Positions 8,735-17,837 of a stretch of DNA of 64,000 nucleotides are shown here, one piece after another. The notes under the pieces were generated by a model. It was not told the DNA's origin and did no database searches. It was given only the letters and a program-made list of their open reading frames with translations. Within the stretch, counting starts at the first letter, position 1. Each line of letters opens with the position of its first letter. The DNA is from Ectobacillus ponti (GTDB lineage Bacteria; Bacillota; Bacilli; Bacillales; Bacillaceae_G), in contig NZ_JANCLT010000001.1 in the NCBI RefSeq assembly GCF_024294785.1, positions 300,793-364,792 on the forward strand. Reading direction: 5' to 3'. The position numbers and the translations under genes are program-made.

Positions 8735-9871
8735 TTATTCGCCAAGCGCCTGAGTGAGATCTTCGATTAAATCCTCATGATCCTCAATCCCAACGGAAAT
8801 GCGGATCAGCGTATCGGTAATGCCAAGCGCGGCGCGGCGCTCTGCCGGAATGGAAGCATGCGTCATTTTGGATGGAACTGAAATTAAGCTTTCCACTGCC
8901 CCAAGACTTTCAGCCAGCGTGAAATATTTCACCTTGCCCATCAGCTGCTGCAGTGTTTCCTCGCTGTCTACATCAAAGGAAATAATGGCGCCAAAGCCGC
9001 TTGCCTGCCGCTGTGCAATCTCATGTCCAGGATGCTCCGCCAACCCCGGGTAGAACACCTTTTTCACCTTCGGATGCTGCTGCAGAAATCTCACAATGGC
9101 CTGGGCATTCATCTCATGCTCCTGCATCCGCACACCGAGTGTTTTCAGACCGCGCAGCAGCAGCCAGCTGTCCTGCGGGCCAAGCACGCCACCTGTGGAG
9201 TTTTGGACAAAGTGCAGATCCTGCGCCAGTTGTTCGCTGTTCACCACAACAATGCCGGCGACAACGTCACTGTGGCCGCCCAAATATTTCGTGGCGCTGT
9301 GCAGCACGATGTCCGCTCCAAGCGTGAGGGGCTGCTGGAAGTAGGAGGTCATGAATGTGTTATCCACAATGGTCAGGAGGTTATGCTCCTTCGCCAGCTT
9401 TGCCACAACCGCAATATCCGTAACCTTCAGCAGCGGATTTGTCGGCGTCTCAATATAAATCGCTTTTGTGTTCGGCTGAATGGATGCCTTGACTTCATCC
9501 AAATTTGTTGTATCCACGAAGGTATGCTGGAGGCCAAAGCGGTTCAGCACCTTGCTCATGACCCGGTACGTGCCGCCGTATACATCATCCGTCAGCACGA
9601 CATGGTCGCCGGCGGAAAACAGCATCATCACCGCTGTAATGGCCGCCATGCCGGAGCCGAATGCGAAGCCGGCATGCCCGTTTTCCAGTACCGCCGCCAT
9701 TTCCTCCAATGCGGCACGGGTCGGGTTGCCGGTACGGGAGTATTCATAGCCCTTATGGTTGCCAATCCCCTCCTGCCGGTATGTGCTCGTCTGGTAAATT
9801 GGAACTGTCACTGCGCCGGTCAGCGGGTCGCCCAGATGGATGCCGTGAATCAGCTTTGTTTTTGCTTTCAT
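8735..9871 (-). CDS. mccB: Cystathionine/homocysteine gamma-lyase MccB
   Basis: A 378-residue PLP enzyme of the Cys/Met metabolism family. Visible signatures include the PLP-lysine region (HSATKYLGGHSDV), GSGMAAITAV and EYSRTGNPTR near the N-terminus. In B. subtilis MccB (YrhB) cleaves cystathionine to cysteine and also homocysteine, finishing the methionine-to-cysteine route. ATG 9871 lies 2 bases after the mccA stop and has the ribosome site inside the mccA 3' end; a GTG at 9883 is possible but less well placed. Regulated in the family by CymR, which is encoded in this window. Confidence 0.93.
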   Translation of the reverse strand: MKAKTKLIHGIHLGDPLTGAVTVPIYQTSTYRQEGIGNHKGYEYSRTGNPTRAALEEMAAVLENGHAGFAFGSGMAAITAVMMLFSAGDHVVLTDDVYGGTYRVMSKVLNRFGLQHTFVDTTNLDEVKASIQPNTKAIYIETPTNPLLKVTDIAVVAKLAKEHNLLTIVDNTFMTSYFQQPLTLGADIVLHSATKYLGGHSDVVAGIVVVNSEQLAQDLHFVQNSTGGVLGPQDSWLLLRGLKTLGVRMQEHEMNAQAIVRFLQQHPKVKKVFYPGLAEHPGHEIAQRQASGFGAIISFDVDSEETLQQLMGKVKYFTLAESLGAVESLISVPSKMTHASIPAERRAALGITDTLIRISVGIEDHEDLIEDLTQALGE

Positions 9872-9873
9872 AA

Positions 9874-10797
9874 TCAATCCCACCCTTTATATATATTCTT
9901 GCTTAAATACCGCTCGCTGCTGTCCGGGAAAATAGTCACAATATTGGTGCCCGCCGGCGCCTTCTGCGCCTCCTGCAGGCATGCATACAGCACCGCGCCG
10001 GAAGAACTGCCGACAAGCAGGCCTTCCTTTTGAGCCAATTCCTTGACGCAGCGGAATGCGTCGCGGTCTGCTACTGTATAGATACTGTCAAAGTACTCCG
10101 GCTTCATGAACGGCGGCAGAAACTCCATGCCGATGCCTTCCGTTGCGTGTGGGCCGGGTTCACCGCCATTCAGGATGGAGCCCTCAGGCTCGACAATGAC
10201 GGTTTTCACACTCGGATTCTGTTCTTTTAAATAAATAGATGTCCCCATAAAAGTGCCGCCGCTGCCCGCCCCTGCCACGAAAATGTCCACATGGCCGTCC
10301 AGTGCTTCCCAAATTTCCGGCCCCAGCGTTTTATAGTACGCACGCGGATTTGCCTCATTGGCAAATTGCTGCGGGCAATACGAACCGGGATGCTCCTGCA
10401 GCAGCTCCTTCGCTTTGGCAATCGCCCCTGTCATGCCCTGCTCCGTTGGCGTGTTCACCACAGTTGCCCCAAGTGCCCGCATCAGCTCCTGCTTTTCCAT
10501 ACTGAACTTCTGCGGCACGCACACAATCACCTCAATGCCATATTTCTTTGCCGCCAGCGCGAGCCCGATTCCAGTGTTGCCGGCCGTCGGCTCAATGATG
10601 GTCCCGCCAGGCTGCACGAGCCCTTTCTCCAATGCATCCTCCACCAGCTCTTTCCCCAGCCGGTCCTTAATGCTTCCGCCCGGATTGTAGAACTCCAGCT
10701 TGGCAAACAAACGAACGCCTTGTGGCAAAGAGAAGCTGGCAAGCTCTGTGAGCGGTGTGTGGCCGATGAGTTCATGGATGCCGCGGTATATCTTCAT
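9874..10797 (-). CDS. mccA: Cystathionine beta-synthase-type enzyme MccA
   Basis: A 307-residue fold-type II PLP enzyme. The PLP lysine lies in YNPGGSIKDRLG, and the phosphate loop and substrate region (EPTAGNTGIGLA, GAGSGGTFMG) are intact. B. subtilis MccA (YrhA) joins O-acetylserine and homocysteine to cystathionine. ATG 10797 follows GGAGG. It is preceded by a terminator-like hairpin after mtnN and followed directly by mccB. Confidence 0.93.
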   Translation of the reverse strand: MKIYRGIHELIGHTPLTELASFSLPQGVRLFAKLEFYNPGGSIKDRLGKELVEDALEKGLVQPGGTIIEPTAGNTGIGLALAAKKYGIEVIVCVPQKFSMEKQELMRALGATVVNTPTEQGMTGAIAKAKELLQEHPGSYCPQQFANEANPRAYYKTLGPEIWEALDGHVDIFVAGAGSGGTFMGTSIYLKEQNPSVKTVIVEPEGSILNGGEPGPHATEGIGMEFLPPFMKPEYFDSIYTVADRDAFRCVKELAQKEGLLVGSSSGAVLYACLQEAQKAPAGTNIVTIFPDSSERYLSKNIYKGWD

Positions 10798-10824
10798 AAT
10801 TTACATCCTCCAATATAAAAAGAA

Positions 10825-10856
10825 CGGACAACTGTATGTATCTGTTCAGTTGTCCG
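10825..10856 (-). terminator. Perfect hairpin between mtnN and mccA
   Basis: A 10-bp perfect stem (10825-10834 with 10847-10856) is followed on the minus strand by TTCTTTTT. It lies inside an operon, so it may reduce transcription of mccA-mccB relative to yrrT-mtnN. Confidence 0.7.
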
Positions 10857-10864
10857 GCTTGGTT

Positions 10865-11560
10865 TTACTGCAGCTCCTGCAGCATTTTCACAACAAAGTT
10901 CGTAGAGTGCAATGCCGCCTGATCCAGGAATTGATCAAAGGATACATCAGATTCCTTGCCTGCAATGTCAGACAGAGCACGGATAATGACGAATGGCACC
11001 AAATACTGATGGCAAACCTGCGCTACTGCCGCAGCTTCCATTTCCACCGCATACAGATCTGCAAACTTGCCGCGGATGAACTCCACGCGCTGCGGATCAT
11101 TCATGAAGGAGTCACCTGTTGCGATTGTTCCTTTCACAACCTGGATATCACTTTCCCCGCCCATGCACTTTTCGGCAAGCGCCACCAGCTCCGGATCAGC
11201 TGTAAAAGCAGCAGGCATGCCCGGCACTTGGCCGTACTCATAATCAAATGCAGTTACATCCACATCGTGGTGACGCACTTCTGTAGAAATCACGACATCT
11301 CCCACATTCAAGGAATGGTGGAAGCCACCGGCTGAGCCTGTATTAATTACCTTTTCAGGCCGATAGCGCTCCAGCAAAATCGTTGTCGCCATCGCTGCAT
11401 TTACTTTGCCGATGCCGGACTTCAACAGGATCACTTCATGCCCGTTCAGGGTTCCCTTCGTGAATTCACTTCCTGCCACTGTTTCTGTTTCTGCATTCTC
11501 CAGCTGATTGCGGAGAATACGCACTTCTTCTTCCATTGCACCGATTACTGCAATTCTCAA
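10865..11560 (-). CDS. mtnN: 5'-methylthioadenosine/S-adenosylhomocysteine nucleosidase
   Basis: A 231-residue nucleosidase that splits adenine from S-adenosylhomocysteine and methylthioadenosine, feeding the homocysteine used by MccA. Typical MtnN features are IGAMEEEV at the start, GSAGG, and the catalytic end ([10 protein letters not shown], then RALSDIAG). The start is TTG 11560, directly after the yrrT stop, with an AAGAGGG site inside yrrT. The usual family length is kept. Confidence 0.95.
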   Translation of the reverse strand: MRIAVIGAMEEEVRILRNQLENAETETVAGSEFTKGTLNGHEVILLKSGIGKVNAAMATTILLERYRPEKVINTGSAGGFHHSLNVGDVVISTEVRHHDVDVTAFDYEYGQVPGMPAAFTADPELVALAEKCMGGESDIQVVKGTIATGDSFMNDPQRVEFIRGKFADLYAVEMEAAAVAQVCHQYLVPFVIIRALSDIAGKESDVSFDQFLDQAALHSTNFVVKMLQELQ

Positions 11561-12214
11561 TTATATCCCTCTTTCTGAATTCTTTACTGCCTCCACCACC
11601 CAGACAAAATGATTATAGCGGGTGAACGTAACAGTGAAACCATAGTCAGCAAACATGGATTCCATAATGGGAATGAGCGTATAATATTCGCGTTGCAGGT
11701 CAGCCGCCAAATTCGTAAAGCCCTTGGCCAATGCCGTCTGCACAGTCTTATCATACGCCTCACGGTCCGTAAATATCGTGTCAGCGAACACTATTTTACC
11801 ACCTTCCCGCAGCAATTGACCATATTTCTCTATAGCAAGGCGCTTCTCCTCGTCTGTGAGGTGATGAAAAGCATAAGTGCTGACAATCGTATCAATGTCT
11901 GCCGGAGCAGCAAAGCTGAGAAAGTCGCCTTCCCGGATGCTCGTGCCCACAGGCAGCTTTTGCTTTGCAATCCTGCGCATTTCCCGGGAAGGCTCAATGC
12001 CATACACATTCCGGCCGGATACCAGCAGCTTCTTCGTCAGATTTCCGGTGCCGACACCAAACTCCAGCACATTTCCAAAGGATTGCTGCACCACTCTATC
12101 CAAGATCGCCTCATACCGGGCGAATACTTCCTTATACTCTGGATCTTGCCCCTCAACAAAGGAATCGTATGCTTCAGCCCATTCTTCGAATAAATCGTTG
12201 AACTCTGTTCCCAT
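11561..12214 (-). CDS. yrrT: YrrT, SAM-dependent methyltransferase
   Basis: A 217-residue class I methyltransferase, with the SAM-binding loop [12 protein letters not shown] near residue 50 and a [10 protein letters not shown] motif after strand four. B. subtilis YrrT heads the same operon and is thought to supply S-adenosylhomocysteine to MtnN; its substrate is unknown. AAGGGG lies upstream of ATG 12214. A strong SigA-type promoter sits about 40 bases upstream. Confidence 0.9.
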   Translation of the reverse strand: MGTEFNDLFEEWAEAYDSFVEGQDPEYKEVFARYEAILDRVVQQSFGNVLEFGVGTGNLTKKLLVSGRNVYGIEPSREMRRIAKQKLPVGTSIREGDFLSFAAPADIDTIVSTYAFHHLTDEEKRLAIEKYGQLLREGGKIVFADTIFTDREAYDKTVQTALAKGFTNLAADLQREYYTLIPIMESMFADYGFTVTFTRYNHFVWVVEAVKNSERGI

Positions 12215-12251
12215 ACCGCTAATTCCCCTTTTTCATATCGGATTTATCAAC

Positions 12252-12280
12252 ATAATATGCCGGATTGCCAAGAAAGTCAA
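12252..12280 (-). promoter_or_regulatory. SigA promoter of the yrrT-mccB operon
   Basis: On the minus strand TTGACT (12275-12280), a 17-base spacer and TATTAT (12252-12257) give a near-consensus promoter. In B. subtilis this operon is repressed by CymR; I did not find a clear CymR operator by eye. Confidence 0.75.
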
Positions 12281-12352
12281 CGAAAACGGTTAGAATCCTG
12301 GAGGATGTTTTGTTACACTTGTTATATACCCAATCGAAGGGAGCACCTGAAC

Positions 12353-12571
12353 ATGCAGCTATCGTTTCAGCTAATGGAGGATAAAGTGGAGTTTTTTGAG
12401 GCTGGCAGTCTGGCCGTATTGGAGAAAAAGGTGAATGAGCAGATTGAAAATAATAAAGCACTGATGCTTGAGGTTCGCAGTGTTTCACATCAGGTCGCCT
12501 TTGATCCGGACAGCAAACGCCCGCATTACAGCGCTGTTGTCCATTTCACACTGAAAAAGAGCACCCGCTGA
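12353..12571 (+). CDS. yrzA: YrzA-like small protein (DUF2536)
   Basis: The 72-residue protein starts at ATG 12353, the only start with a ribosome site (GGGAG). An upstream in-frame extension to 12257 overlaps the yrrT promoter region and is rejected. The content (MQLSFQLMEDKVEFFEA near the start, HYSAVVHFTLKK at the end) matches the conserved small Bacillus protein YrzA. Function unknown. It is divergent from yrrT, convergent with yrrS. Confidence 0.8.
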   Translation: MQLSFQLMEDKVEFFEAGSLAVLEKKVNEQIENNKALMLEVRSVSHQVAFDPDSKRPHYSAVVHFTLKKSTR

Positions 12572-12580
12572 GGTGCTCTT
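12557..12580. terminator. Bidirectional terminator between yrzA and yrrS
   Basis: A perfect 9-bp stem (12557-12565 with 12572-12580) with a 6-base loop has T-rich tails on both strands. The yrzA stop codon lies in the loop. Confidence 0.8.
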
Positions 12581-12584
12581 CTCT

Positions 12585-13217
12585 TTATTGCAAGTCTTCC
12601 ACCAATGTCGGCTTCCAGCCGGCCTGGTCGACCCATTCAATGTACACTCTATACTTCTGCTTCTTATCTCTTGTCTGGATGAAAGCCTTTGCTTTGTCCG
12701 GCCCGTTGTTCCCAAGATGCAGCACCACCATATTATCCACAGGAGTAGAAAGTGCGTAGGACACGGCCTGCAGCATTTCCTTCCAGTCCTGCGATGCGCT
12801 GTCATACTTCGTTTCATGTGGTCCGCTTTGGCTTGTTCCAATCGGCTGCCAAGCCGCATTCGTATAAGCGCGCACAGCATCTGACGATTGCTTCGGTGCA
12901 TCTGCTTGTGCACCTGCCGTTGTTGTGGCTGTTGCTCCATCTGCTTGTGCAGTTGCCTCATCTGTCTTTGTCTGCTCTGTTGGCGCCGTATCTTTTGGTT
13001 TCTCTTTTGCAGAGCCGGCTTCCTTTGTCACTGTCTTCTTTTCCACCGCAGCAGGCTTGGCTGTTGTCGGCTTGCTTTCCTGCTTCGGTGATGTGAAGAC
13101 CTGGAATGCCACCGTAGCCGCTGCCAGCAGCACAATGCCAATCAACACATTCAGCATCAGCGTATACCGCTTCTTTTTGTTCTTCTGCAAGCGGGAGTTT
13201 GGAGTATCCGACTTCAT
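12585..13217 (-). CDS. yrrS: YrrS, membrane-anchored DUF1510 protein
   Basis: A 210-residue protein with a short cytoplasmic Lys-rich N-terminus, one membrane helix (about residues 22-40), a Thr/Ala/Lys/Gln-rich linker to about residue 110 and a C-terminal DUF1510 domain. ATG 13217 is preceded by GGAGGTAATGAG; an in-frame ATG at 13238 lacks a site. B. subtilis YrrS is linked to pbpI and expressed in sporulation. The linker looks like a cell-wall-spanning spacer. Confidence 0.85.
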   Translation of the reverse strand: MKSDTPNSRLQKNKKKRYTLMLNVLIGIVLLAAATVAFQVFTSPKQESKPTTAKPAAVEKKTVTKEAGSAKEKPKDTAPTEQTKTDEATAQADGATATTTAGAQADAPKQSSDAVRAYTNAAWQPIGTSQSGPHETKYDSASQDWKEMLQAVSYALSTPVDNMVVLHLGNNGPDKAKAFIQTRDKKQKYRVYIEWVDQAGWKPTLVEDLQ

Positions 13218-13315
13218 CTCATTACCTCCGTTGGTCATTTTGCATATGTGCTATTGTAACACCAATCGGGGGAGGGGTGAAGAAAGAATTCCCTTTTGTT
13301 ACGAAAATGACATGT

Positions 13316-15097
13316 TCAGCGCGGCTCTACATCACGCGCCTCTTCCCAGGCTGCCACTGTCTTGACATAATCAGCAAAGACCAGCTTCCCCGGATTGTCT
13401 GCTGCAGCTGTTTCCAAATCAACCACCACCAGGGCATACCGCGGTGCCTCGGCCGGGAAATAGCCGGCAAACCACTTGTGGACATAGCCTGCTCTGCCGG
13501 TTTCAGCTGTACCGCTCTTTCCGGCTACAGACAACGGCAGATTATAATAGAAGGAACCTGTTCCTTTCGGGCTGGACACCACCCCGCGCAGCAGATGCTG
13601 CACCTCTTTCACTGTCTCCGGGGAAAGTGCGCCTCCCGGAAGCTCCTGCTGTGGAAACTGATACAGCTTCGTGCCATTCTTGTATTGGATCTCCCGTACA
13701 GCCTTGACCTGCAGCTTCACGCCGTCCCGCGCAATGGTTGCCATCATATTGGCCAAGGCCAATGGAGAGAAGCGGACATTCTTTTGCCCAATAGAGGTTT
13801 GGGCAATTGCCTTTGGTATAGCTTTATCGCGCTCCTCGCCCCAAATCTGCCCTTCCTGTTCCTCAGGCAGCTGGCGGAAATCAGCAAAATGAAACAGCTG
13901 TCCGTGCCAGCCGACAGTGCCTGTAAGCCCAAGCAGCGCTGCATAATGTTCAATGGCACCCTTATCCTGCTGCTGCAGTTCCCGGCCAAGATCCGCAAAG
14001 GTCCGATTACAGCTTTGTGCAAAGCTGTCGGCAAAGGACAGCATGCCAAGCTGCCGCTCACCTGCCCCTTCCCCGTATGGATTCGTATTGCAATCGAACA
14101 ACCGATTTGCCGGCGCAAGACCTTTGTCAATCGCCGCAGCTGCAATTACCGTTTTGAACACAGATCCCGGGAACTGCGGCTGCAGCATATAGTTGACTGC
14201 CCCGCGTTGGTAGGCCGCATTGCTTTCCATGCTGAGCGCCGGGCGGCTCGCCATTGCCAGGATTTCATTGGTTCCCACATCCAGGAGCACCAGTCCGCCT
14301 TTGGCAATTCCATGCTGCTCCAGCAGCTTTTCAGCCTGCTGCTGCAAAGCTTTATCCAGCGTTGTTTGCAGTACAACCGGATAAAAAGGATTTGCCGGGT
14401 ATGTATATTTCACGCGTTTGCCGAAAATTGGCTCTCCCTGCCGATCCACATGGTACAAAAGCTTTGCTTCTCCGTCGGTCAGCAGAAATTCATCGAATGC
14501 TCTCTGCAGTCCGGAAATGCCAACTGGCACCGTATCCGGCAGCTTGCCTTCCCCATATTTCTCCGGATAGCGTCTGGCGAGCTCCGCGGTATTCTGTCCG
14601 ATGATGCCGATAAAATGGGAAGCGATTTGACGGTCTCCTCTGATCCTGGCCTGCGCCGCCACAATGCCGGGCACCCCCAGTTCATTAATCTGATTCATCT
14701 GTTCGACTGTCAGCTCCAACGCCTTCCCTGTTCCCTGAAAGACAAAGGGCTGCCGGGCGTCAGCGGCCTGCCGCCGCAGTTCGGATTCCTCCACATGCAG
14801 GATCGCAGCCAGCTTCTCCGACGGCCAGCTCATATTTTTTAAAAACGGAAATAAAATTAAGCTTGGGTGATAATCGTCTGTTAATGCTTCACCATTGCGG
14901 TCCACAAAGCGGCCTCTGCCATCATCGAGCACCACTGTATGAGTCCGCTGCGCCACACTGTTCGCCAGCAGGTTCACATTTTTCTTTCCAAAGGCCTCCG
15001 TGGACACAAGCTGAATCTGGACAAGGCGGGCGGCAAGACAAAAGAGCCCCGCCATGATGAAGCACAACAACACAATGGTTCGTTTGTTTGTTTGCAT
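13316..15097 (-). CDS. pbpI: Class B penicillin-binding protein (PbpI/YrrR-like)
   Basis: A 593-residue membrane-anchored transpeptidase. An N-terminal helix (residues 5-27) is followed by a dimerisation domain and a C-terminal transpeptidase domain with SVFK (active Ser), SCN and KSGTAE. Class B PBPs cross-link peptidoglycan outside the membrane. ATG 15097 is chosen because GAGGTG stands 9 bases before it; an ATG at 15121 lies in the upstream hairpin. The ribosome site is part of the 3' arm of the hairpin after greA. About 100 bases separate it from yrrS, where a weak promoter (TACAAT near 13250) may lie. Confidence 0.92.
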   Translation of the reverse strand: MQTNKRTIVLLCFIMAGLFCLAARLVQIQLVSTEAFGKKNVNLLANSVAQRTHTVVLDDGRGRFVDRNGEALTDDYHPSLILFPFLKNMSWPSEKLAAILHVEESELRRQAADARQPFVFQGTGKALELTVEQMNQINELGVPGIVAAQARIRGDRQIASHFIGIIGQNTAELARRYPEKYGEGKLPDTVPVGISGLQRAFDEFLLTDGEAKLLYHVDRQGEPIFGKRVKYTYPANPFYPVVLQTTLDKALQQQAEKLLEQHGIAKGGLVLLDVGTNEILAMASRPALSMESNAAYQRGAVNYMLQPQFPGSVFKTVIAAAAIDKGLAPANRLFDCNTNPYGEGAGERQLGMLSFADSFAQSCNRTFADLGRELQQQDKGAIEHYAALLGLTGTVGWHGQLFHFADFRQLPEEQEGQIWGEERDKAIPKAIAQTSIGQKNVRFSPLALANMMATIARDGVKLQVKAVREIQYKNGTKLYQFPQQELPGGALSPETVKEVQHLLRGVVSSPKGTGSFYYNLPLSVAGKSGTAETGRAGYVHKWFAGYFPAEAPRYALVVVDLETAAADNPGKLVFADYVKTVAAWEEARDVEPR

Positions 15098-15103
15098 ACA
15101 AAA

Positions 15104-15137
15104 CAACACCTCGTCCATCATTGTCGACGAGGTGTTG
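15104..15137 (-). terminator. 12-bp perfect hairpin after greA that includes the pbpI ribosome site
   Basis: Bases 15104-15115 pair perfectly with 15126-15137. On the minus strand the stem is followed by TTGTTTTG, so it can act as a greA terminator. Its 3' arm contains the GAGGTG of pbpI, so read-through transcripts would have this site hidden. Confidence 0.7.
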
Positions 15138-15153
15138 CCTGTTTCATACCTAT

Positions 15154-15630
15154 TTACTTGACAGAAACGATTTTTACGCGCATTTCGCCGCCCGGCGTCT
15201 GCACTGTCACTTCATCGCCTACCTGTTTGCCAAGCAGACTGCGTGCAATCGGGGAGTCATTGGAGATTTTCCCTTCGAAGGGATCAGCCTCTGCACTTCC
15301 TACGATCGTGTAGGTTTCCTCATCGCCTTCCGGCAGCTCTTGGAACGTAACAGAGCGGCCCAGTCCGACAACGGAGGAATTGCCTGTTTCTTCTTCAATG
15401 ATGACCGCATTGCGGATCATATTTTCAATTTGTGTCACACGGCCTTCCACAAATGCCTGCTCATCCTTCGCCGCATCATACTCAGAGTTCTCAGACAAAT
15501 CGCCGAAGCTGCGCGCGATTTTAATGCGCTCCACAACCTCTTTGCGGCGCACTGTCTTTAAGTATTCCAGTTCTTGCTCCAGCTTCTCTTTGCCCGCTTG
15601 TGTCATCGGGTATGTTTTCTCAGTAGCCAA
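15154..15630 (-). CDS. greA: Transcription elongation factor GreA
   Basis: A 158-residue factor that stimulates RNA cleavage by backtracked RNA polymerase. The N-terminal coiled coil has the acidic tip region ([13 protein letters not shown]), and the C-terminal FKBP-like domain ends in [11 protein letters not shown]. The start is TTG 15630, eight bases after AAGGAGTGG; this gives the normal GreA length. It follows udk after a structured 150-base gap. Confidence 0.96.
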   Translation of the reverse strand: MATEKTYPMTQAGKEKLEQELEYLKTVRRKEVVERIKIARSFGDLSENSEYDAAKDEQAFVEGRVTQIENMIRNAVIIEEETGNSSVVGLGRSVTFQELPEGDEETYTIVGSAEADPFEGKISNDSPIARSLLGKQVGDEVTVQTPGGEMRVKIVSVK

Positions 15631-15685
15631 TATGTTCCACTCCTTTTTTGTCCCGCCAAAGTTCCCGCCATCCGGCAGCTTATAT

Positions 15686-15770
15686 AAAGACGTCCTCACC
15701 TGGGCACAGGTGAGGCTTTTTCATATGTATTCGCCAGTCAGGGAGGAAATCCCTTCCTGGCGACGTCTTT
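15686..15770 (-). ncRNA. Three-way-junction-like structured leader between udk and greA
   Basis: AAAGACGTC at 15686-15694 pairs with GACGTCTTT at 15762-15770. Inside this stem are two more perfect helices: CTCACCTG (15695-15702) with CAGGTGAG (15707-15714), and GCCAG/CTGGC plus AGGGA/TCCCT between 15733 and 15761 with a symmetric TC/TC internal loop. All three helices can form together. The element ends 56 bases before the greA start. Role unknown; regulation of greA or end processing of udk are possible. Confidence 0.55.
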
Positions 15771-15780
15771 CTCTATACTA

Positions 15781-16419
15781 TTATAAAACGACGGTTTCCT
15801 CAAGAATTGTTGCGATTTTTGTTACCATGATGTCAATGGCCACATGGTTCTGGCCGCCTTCCGGGATAATGATATCCGCATAACGCTTGGATGGTTCGAT
15901 GAACTGATTGTGCATCGGGCGAACCACATTGATATATTGGTCAATAACCGATTCCAGTGTACGGCCGCGGTCTTGAATATCACGCTGCATGCGGCGCAGT
16001 ATACGAATATCCGCATCTGTATCCACAAACAGCTTAATATCCATCAGATCACGCAAGCGCTTGTCCTCCAACACGAGAATCCCTTCCAGGATGACCACGT
16101 CCTTTGGCTCCACATGAATCGTTTCAGCAGAGCGTGTATGGAGCTTGTAATCATACACCGGCTTCTCGATGGCCTCATATTTCAGCAGCTGCTTAATATG
16201 GGCAATCAGCAGGTCGTTGTCAAAGGCAAGCGGATGGTCATAGTTTGTTTGCAGCCGCTCTTCAAATGGCAGGTGACTTTGGTCTTTATAGTAATAATCC
16301 TGCTCCAGCATCAGAATGGAGTGTCCCCTGAAATGCTCAAAAATTGCTTTTGTGACACTCGTTTTTCCGGACCCCGAGCCGCCGGCAATACCGATTACGA
16401 CAGGCTTGTTCTTCCCCAT
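15781..16419 (-). CDS. udk: Uridine/cytidine kinase
   Basis: A 212-residue P-loop kinase ([13 protein letters not shown] near residue 10) that phosphorylates uridine and cytidine in pyrimidine salvage. [16 protein letters not shown] and the YDHPLAFD region are typical. ATG 16419 has AAGAGTG eight bases upstream; TTG 16425 is closer to the site and less likely. Its place between trhP2 and greA is as in B. subtilis. Confidence 0.95.
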   Translation of the reverse strand: MGKNKPVVIGIAGGSGSGKTSVTKAIFEHFRGHSILMLEQDYYYKDQSHLPFEERLQTNYDHPLAFDNDLLIAHIKQLLKYEAIEKPVYDYKLHTRSAETIHVEPKDVVILEGILVLEDKRLRDLMDIKLFVDTDADIRILRRMQRDIQDRGRTLESVIDQYINVVRPMHNQFIEPSKRYADIIIPEGGQNHVAIDIMVTKIATILEETVVL

Positions 16420-16440
16420 GTCCAATTCACTCTTTCTTAT

Positions 16441-16535
16441 TGAGCTGAAGCCGGATGGACCGGCTCCGCTTTTCTTTTTGTTCAGCTGCAGGGACTGGCT
16501 TCCTGCCAGGAAGCCAAACGAGTCCCCTCCGCTTT
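16441..16535 (-). repeat. Structured intergenic repeat, copy D (short form)
   Basis: Read on the minus strand, this gap holds two copies of GAAAAGCGGAG about 60 bases apart. Between them is a hairpin formed by TGGCTTCC and GGAAGCCA around TGGCA. The flanking GAAAAGCGGAG words and the GGCAG-type core match the longer copies near 20.8 kb and 59.8 kb. It lies between trhP2 and udk. Confidence 0.6.
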
Positions 16536-16538
16536 TCT

Positions 16539-17822
16539 TTATTGCTTCATTCGTTTGCGCATCATGTCATATGGGTGGACCGGCTGGTCTACCTTGATCT
16601 TGACGATTTGCAGCGGATGGCGGGCCGCATCGAGCTCGCTGCCTTCTTCATCCACAATCTTCTCCACCTTTTGTGTGAAGTTTTCAATGTCCGGACCGAA
16701 GAATTCCACTTCTTGTCCAGGCTTAAAGAAGTTGCGCTGCTGAATGGTCGCAATGCCTGTTTCGGCATCATAGTCGAGCACCATGCCAACGAAGTCATAG
16801 GCTGTCTTCTTACTATGGTTGCCATACATTTGCTCCTGATGCCCCGGTACGCCTTCGAAGAACGCGGAGGCTGTCTCACGGTTGGCACACTTGTCCAGCT
16901 CTTCAATCCATTCCTGCTTGAACTGGAAGTTGTCCGGATCTGCGCAGTACGCATCAATTACTTTGCGGTATACGCTGACCACTGTCGCAATGTAATGGAT
17001 GGACTTCATCCGGCCTTCAATCTTCAGACTGTCTACGCCAATTTCAATCATCTTTGGAATGGACAGCAGCAGATTCAGGTCCTTAGGGCTCATGGCAAAT
17101 GGTGCGTCACTCTCTTCAAACAGCTGGCGCTCTTCTGCCGTCAAGTCCTGGGATGCGGTCTGGATGAGATCATAATCCCAGCGGCAGGACTGGCAGCAGC
17201 CGCCGCGGTTGGAGTCGCGGGCTGTCATATGGTTGCTCAAGGTGCAGCGGCCGGAATAGGCAATACACATCGCCCCGTGAATGAAGGCTTCAATCTCAAC
17301 GTCGACCTTCTCTTTGATTTCCTGAATTTCCTCGGCGCTTGTTTCACGCGCCAATACAAGACGGTGCAAACCCTCTTCCTTCCAGTACTTTGCCGCTTTC
17401 CAGTTGGACAGGGACTGCTGGGTGCTCAGGTGAATCTCCAGAGAAGGCGCAGCCTGCTTACAGGTCTCGATAATAAGCGGATCAGCCACGATAATGCCTG
17501 TCACCCCTGCACGCTCAATCCCCTGTAAATATTCTGCCAAGCCTTCCATGTTTTCATTATGCGCAAAAATGTTCGTTGTTACGTATATTTTCGCACCATA
17601 TTTGTTCGCAAACGCCACACCCTCCGCCATTTCCTCCTGTGTGAAGTTATCGGCGTTGGAACGAAGACCGAACTCTTGCCCGCCAAGGAACACAGCGTCG
17701 GCTCCATAGCGGACGGCAATCTTCAGCTTTTCCAGATTGCCGGCAGGCGCCAACAGCTCCGGCTTCTTCACAATCACACGCTTGCCGTCAATGATGCGGA
17801 AAATTTCTTCTTTTACAGTCAT
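16539..17822 (-). CDS. trhP2: Peptidase U32-family tRNA hydroxylation protein TrhP2 (YrrO)
   Basis: A 427-residue U32-family protein. The family cysteine cluster is present in [11 protein letters not shown] and [10 protein letters not shown], residues thought to hold an iron-sulfur cluster. In B. subtilis YrrN and YrrO are needed to make 5-hydroxyuridine at tRNA position 34, which TrmR then methylates. Older annotation as a collagenase-like protease is misleading. It follows trhP1 by 15 bases with AGGAGGG before ATG 17822. Confidence 0.9.
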   Translation of the reverse strand: MTVKEEIFRIIDGKRVIVKKPELLAPAGNLEKLKIAVRYGADAVFLGGQEFGLRSNADNFTQEEMAEGVAFANKYGAKIYVTTNIFAHNENMEGLAEYLQGIERAGVTGIIVADPLIIETCKQAAPSLEIHLSTQQSLSNWKAAKYWKEEGLHRLVLARETSAEEIQEIKEKVDVEIEAFIHGAMCIAYSGRCTLSNHMTARDSNRGGCCQSCRWDYDLIQTASQDLTAEERQLFEESDAPFAMSPKDLNLLLSIPKMIEIGVDSLKIEGRMKSIHYIATVVSVYRKVIDAYCADPDNFQFKQEWIEELDKCANRETASAFFEGVPGHQEQMYGNHSKKTAYDFVGMVLDYDAETGIATIQQRNFFKPGQEVEFFGPDIENFTQKVEKIVDEEGSELDAARHPLQIVKIKVDQPVHPYDMMRKRMKQ

Positions 17823-17837
17823 GCTGTTGCCCTCCTC

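Noticed and set aside
13199-14842. A 547-codon plus-strand frame
   Set aside because: Antisense to pbpI and yrrS, without ribosome site or recognisable domains.
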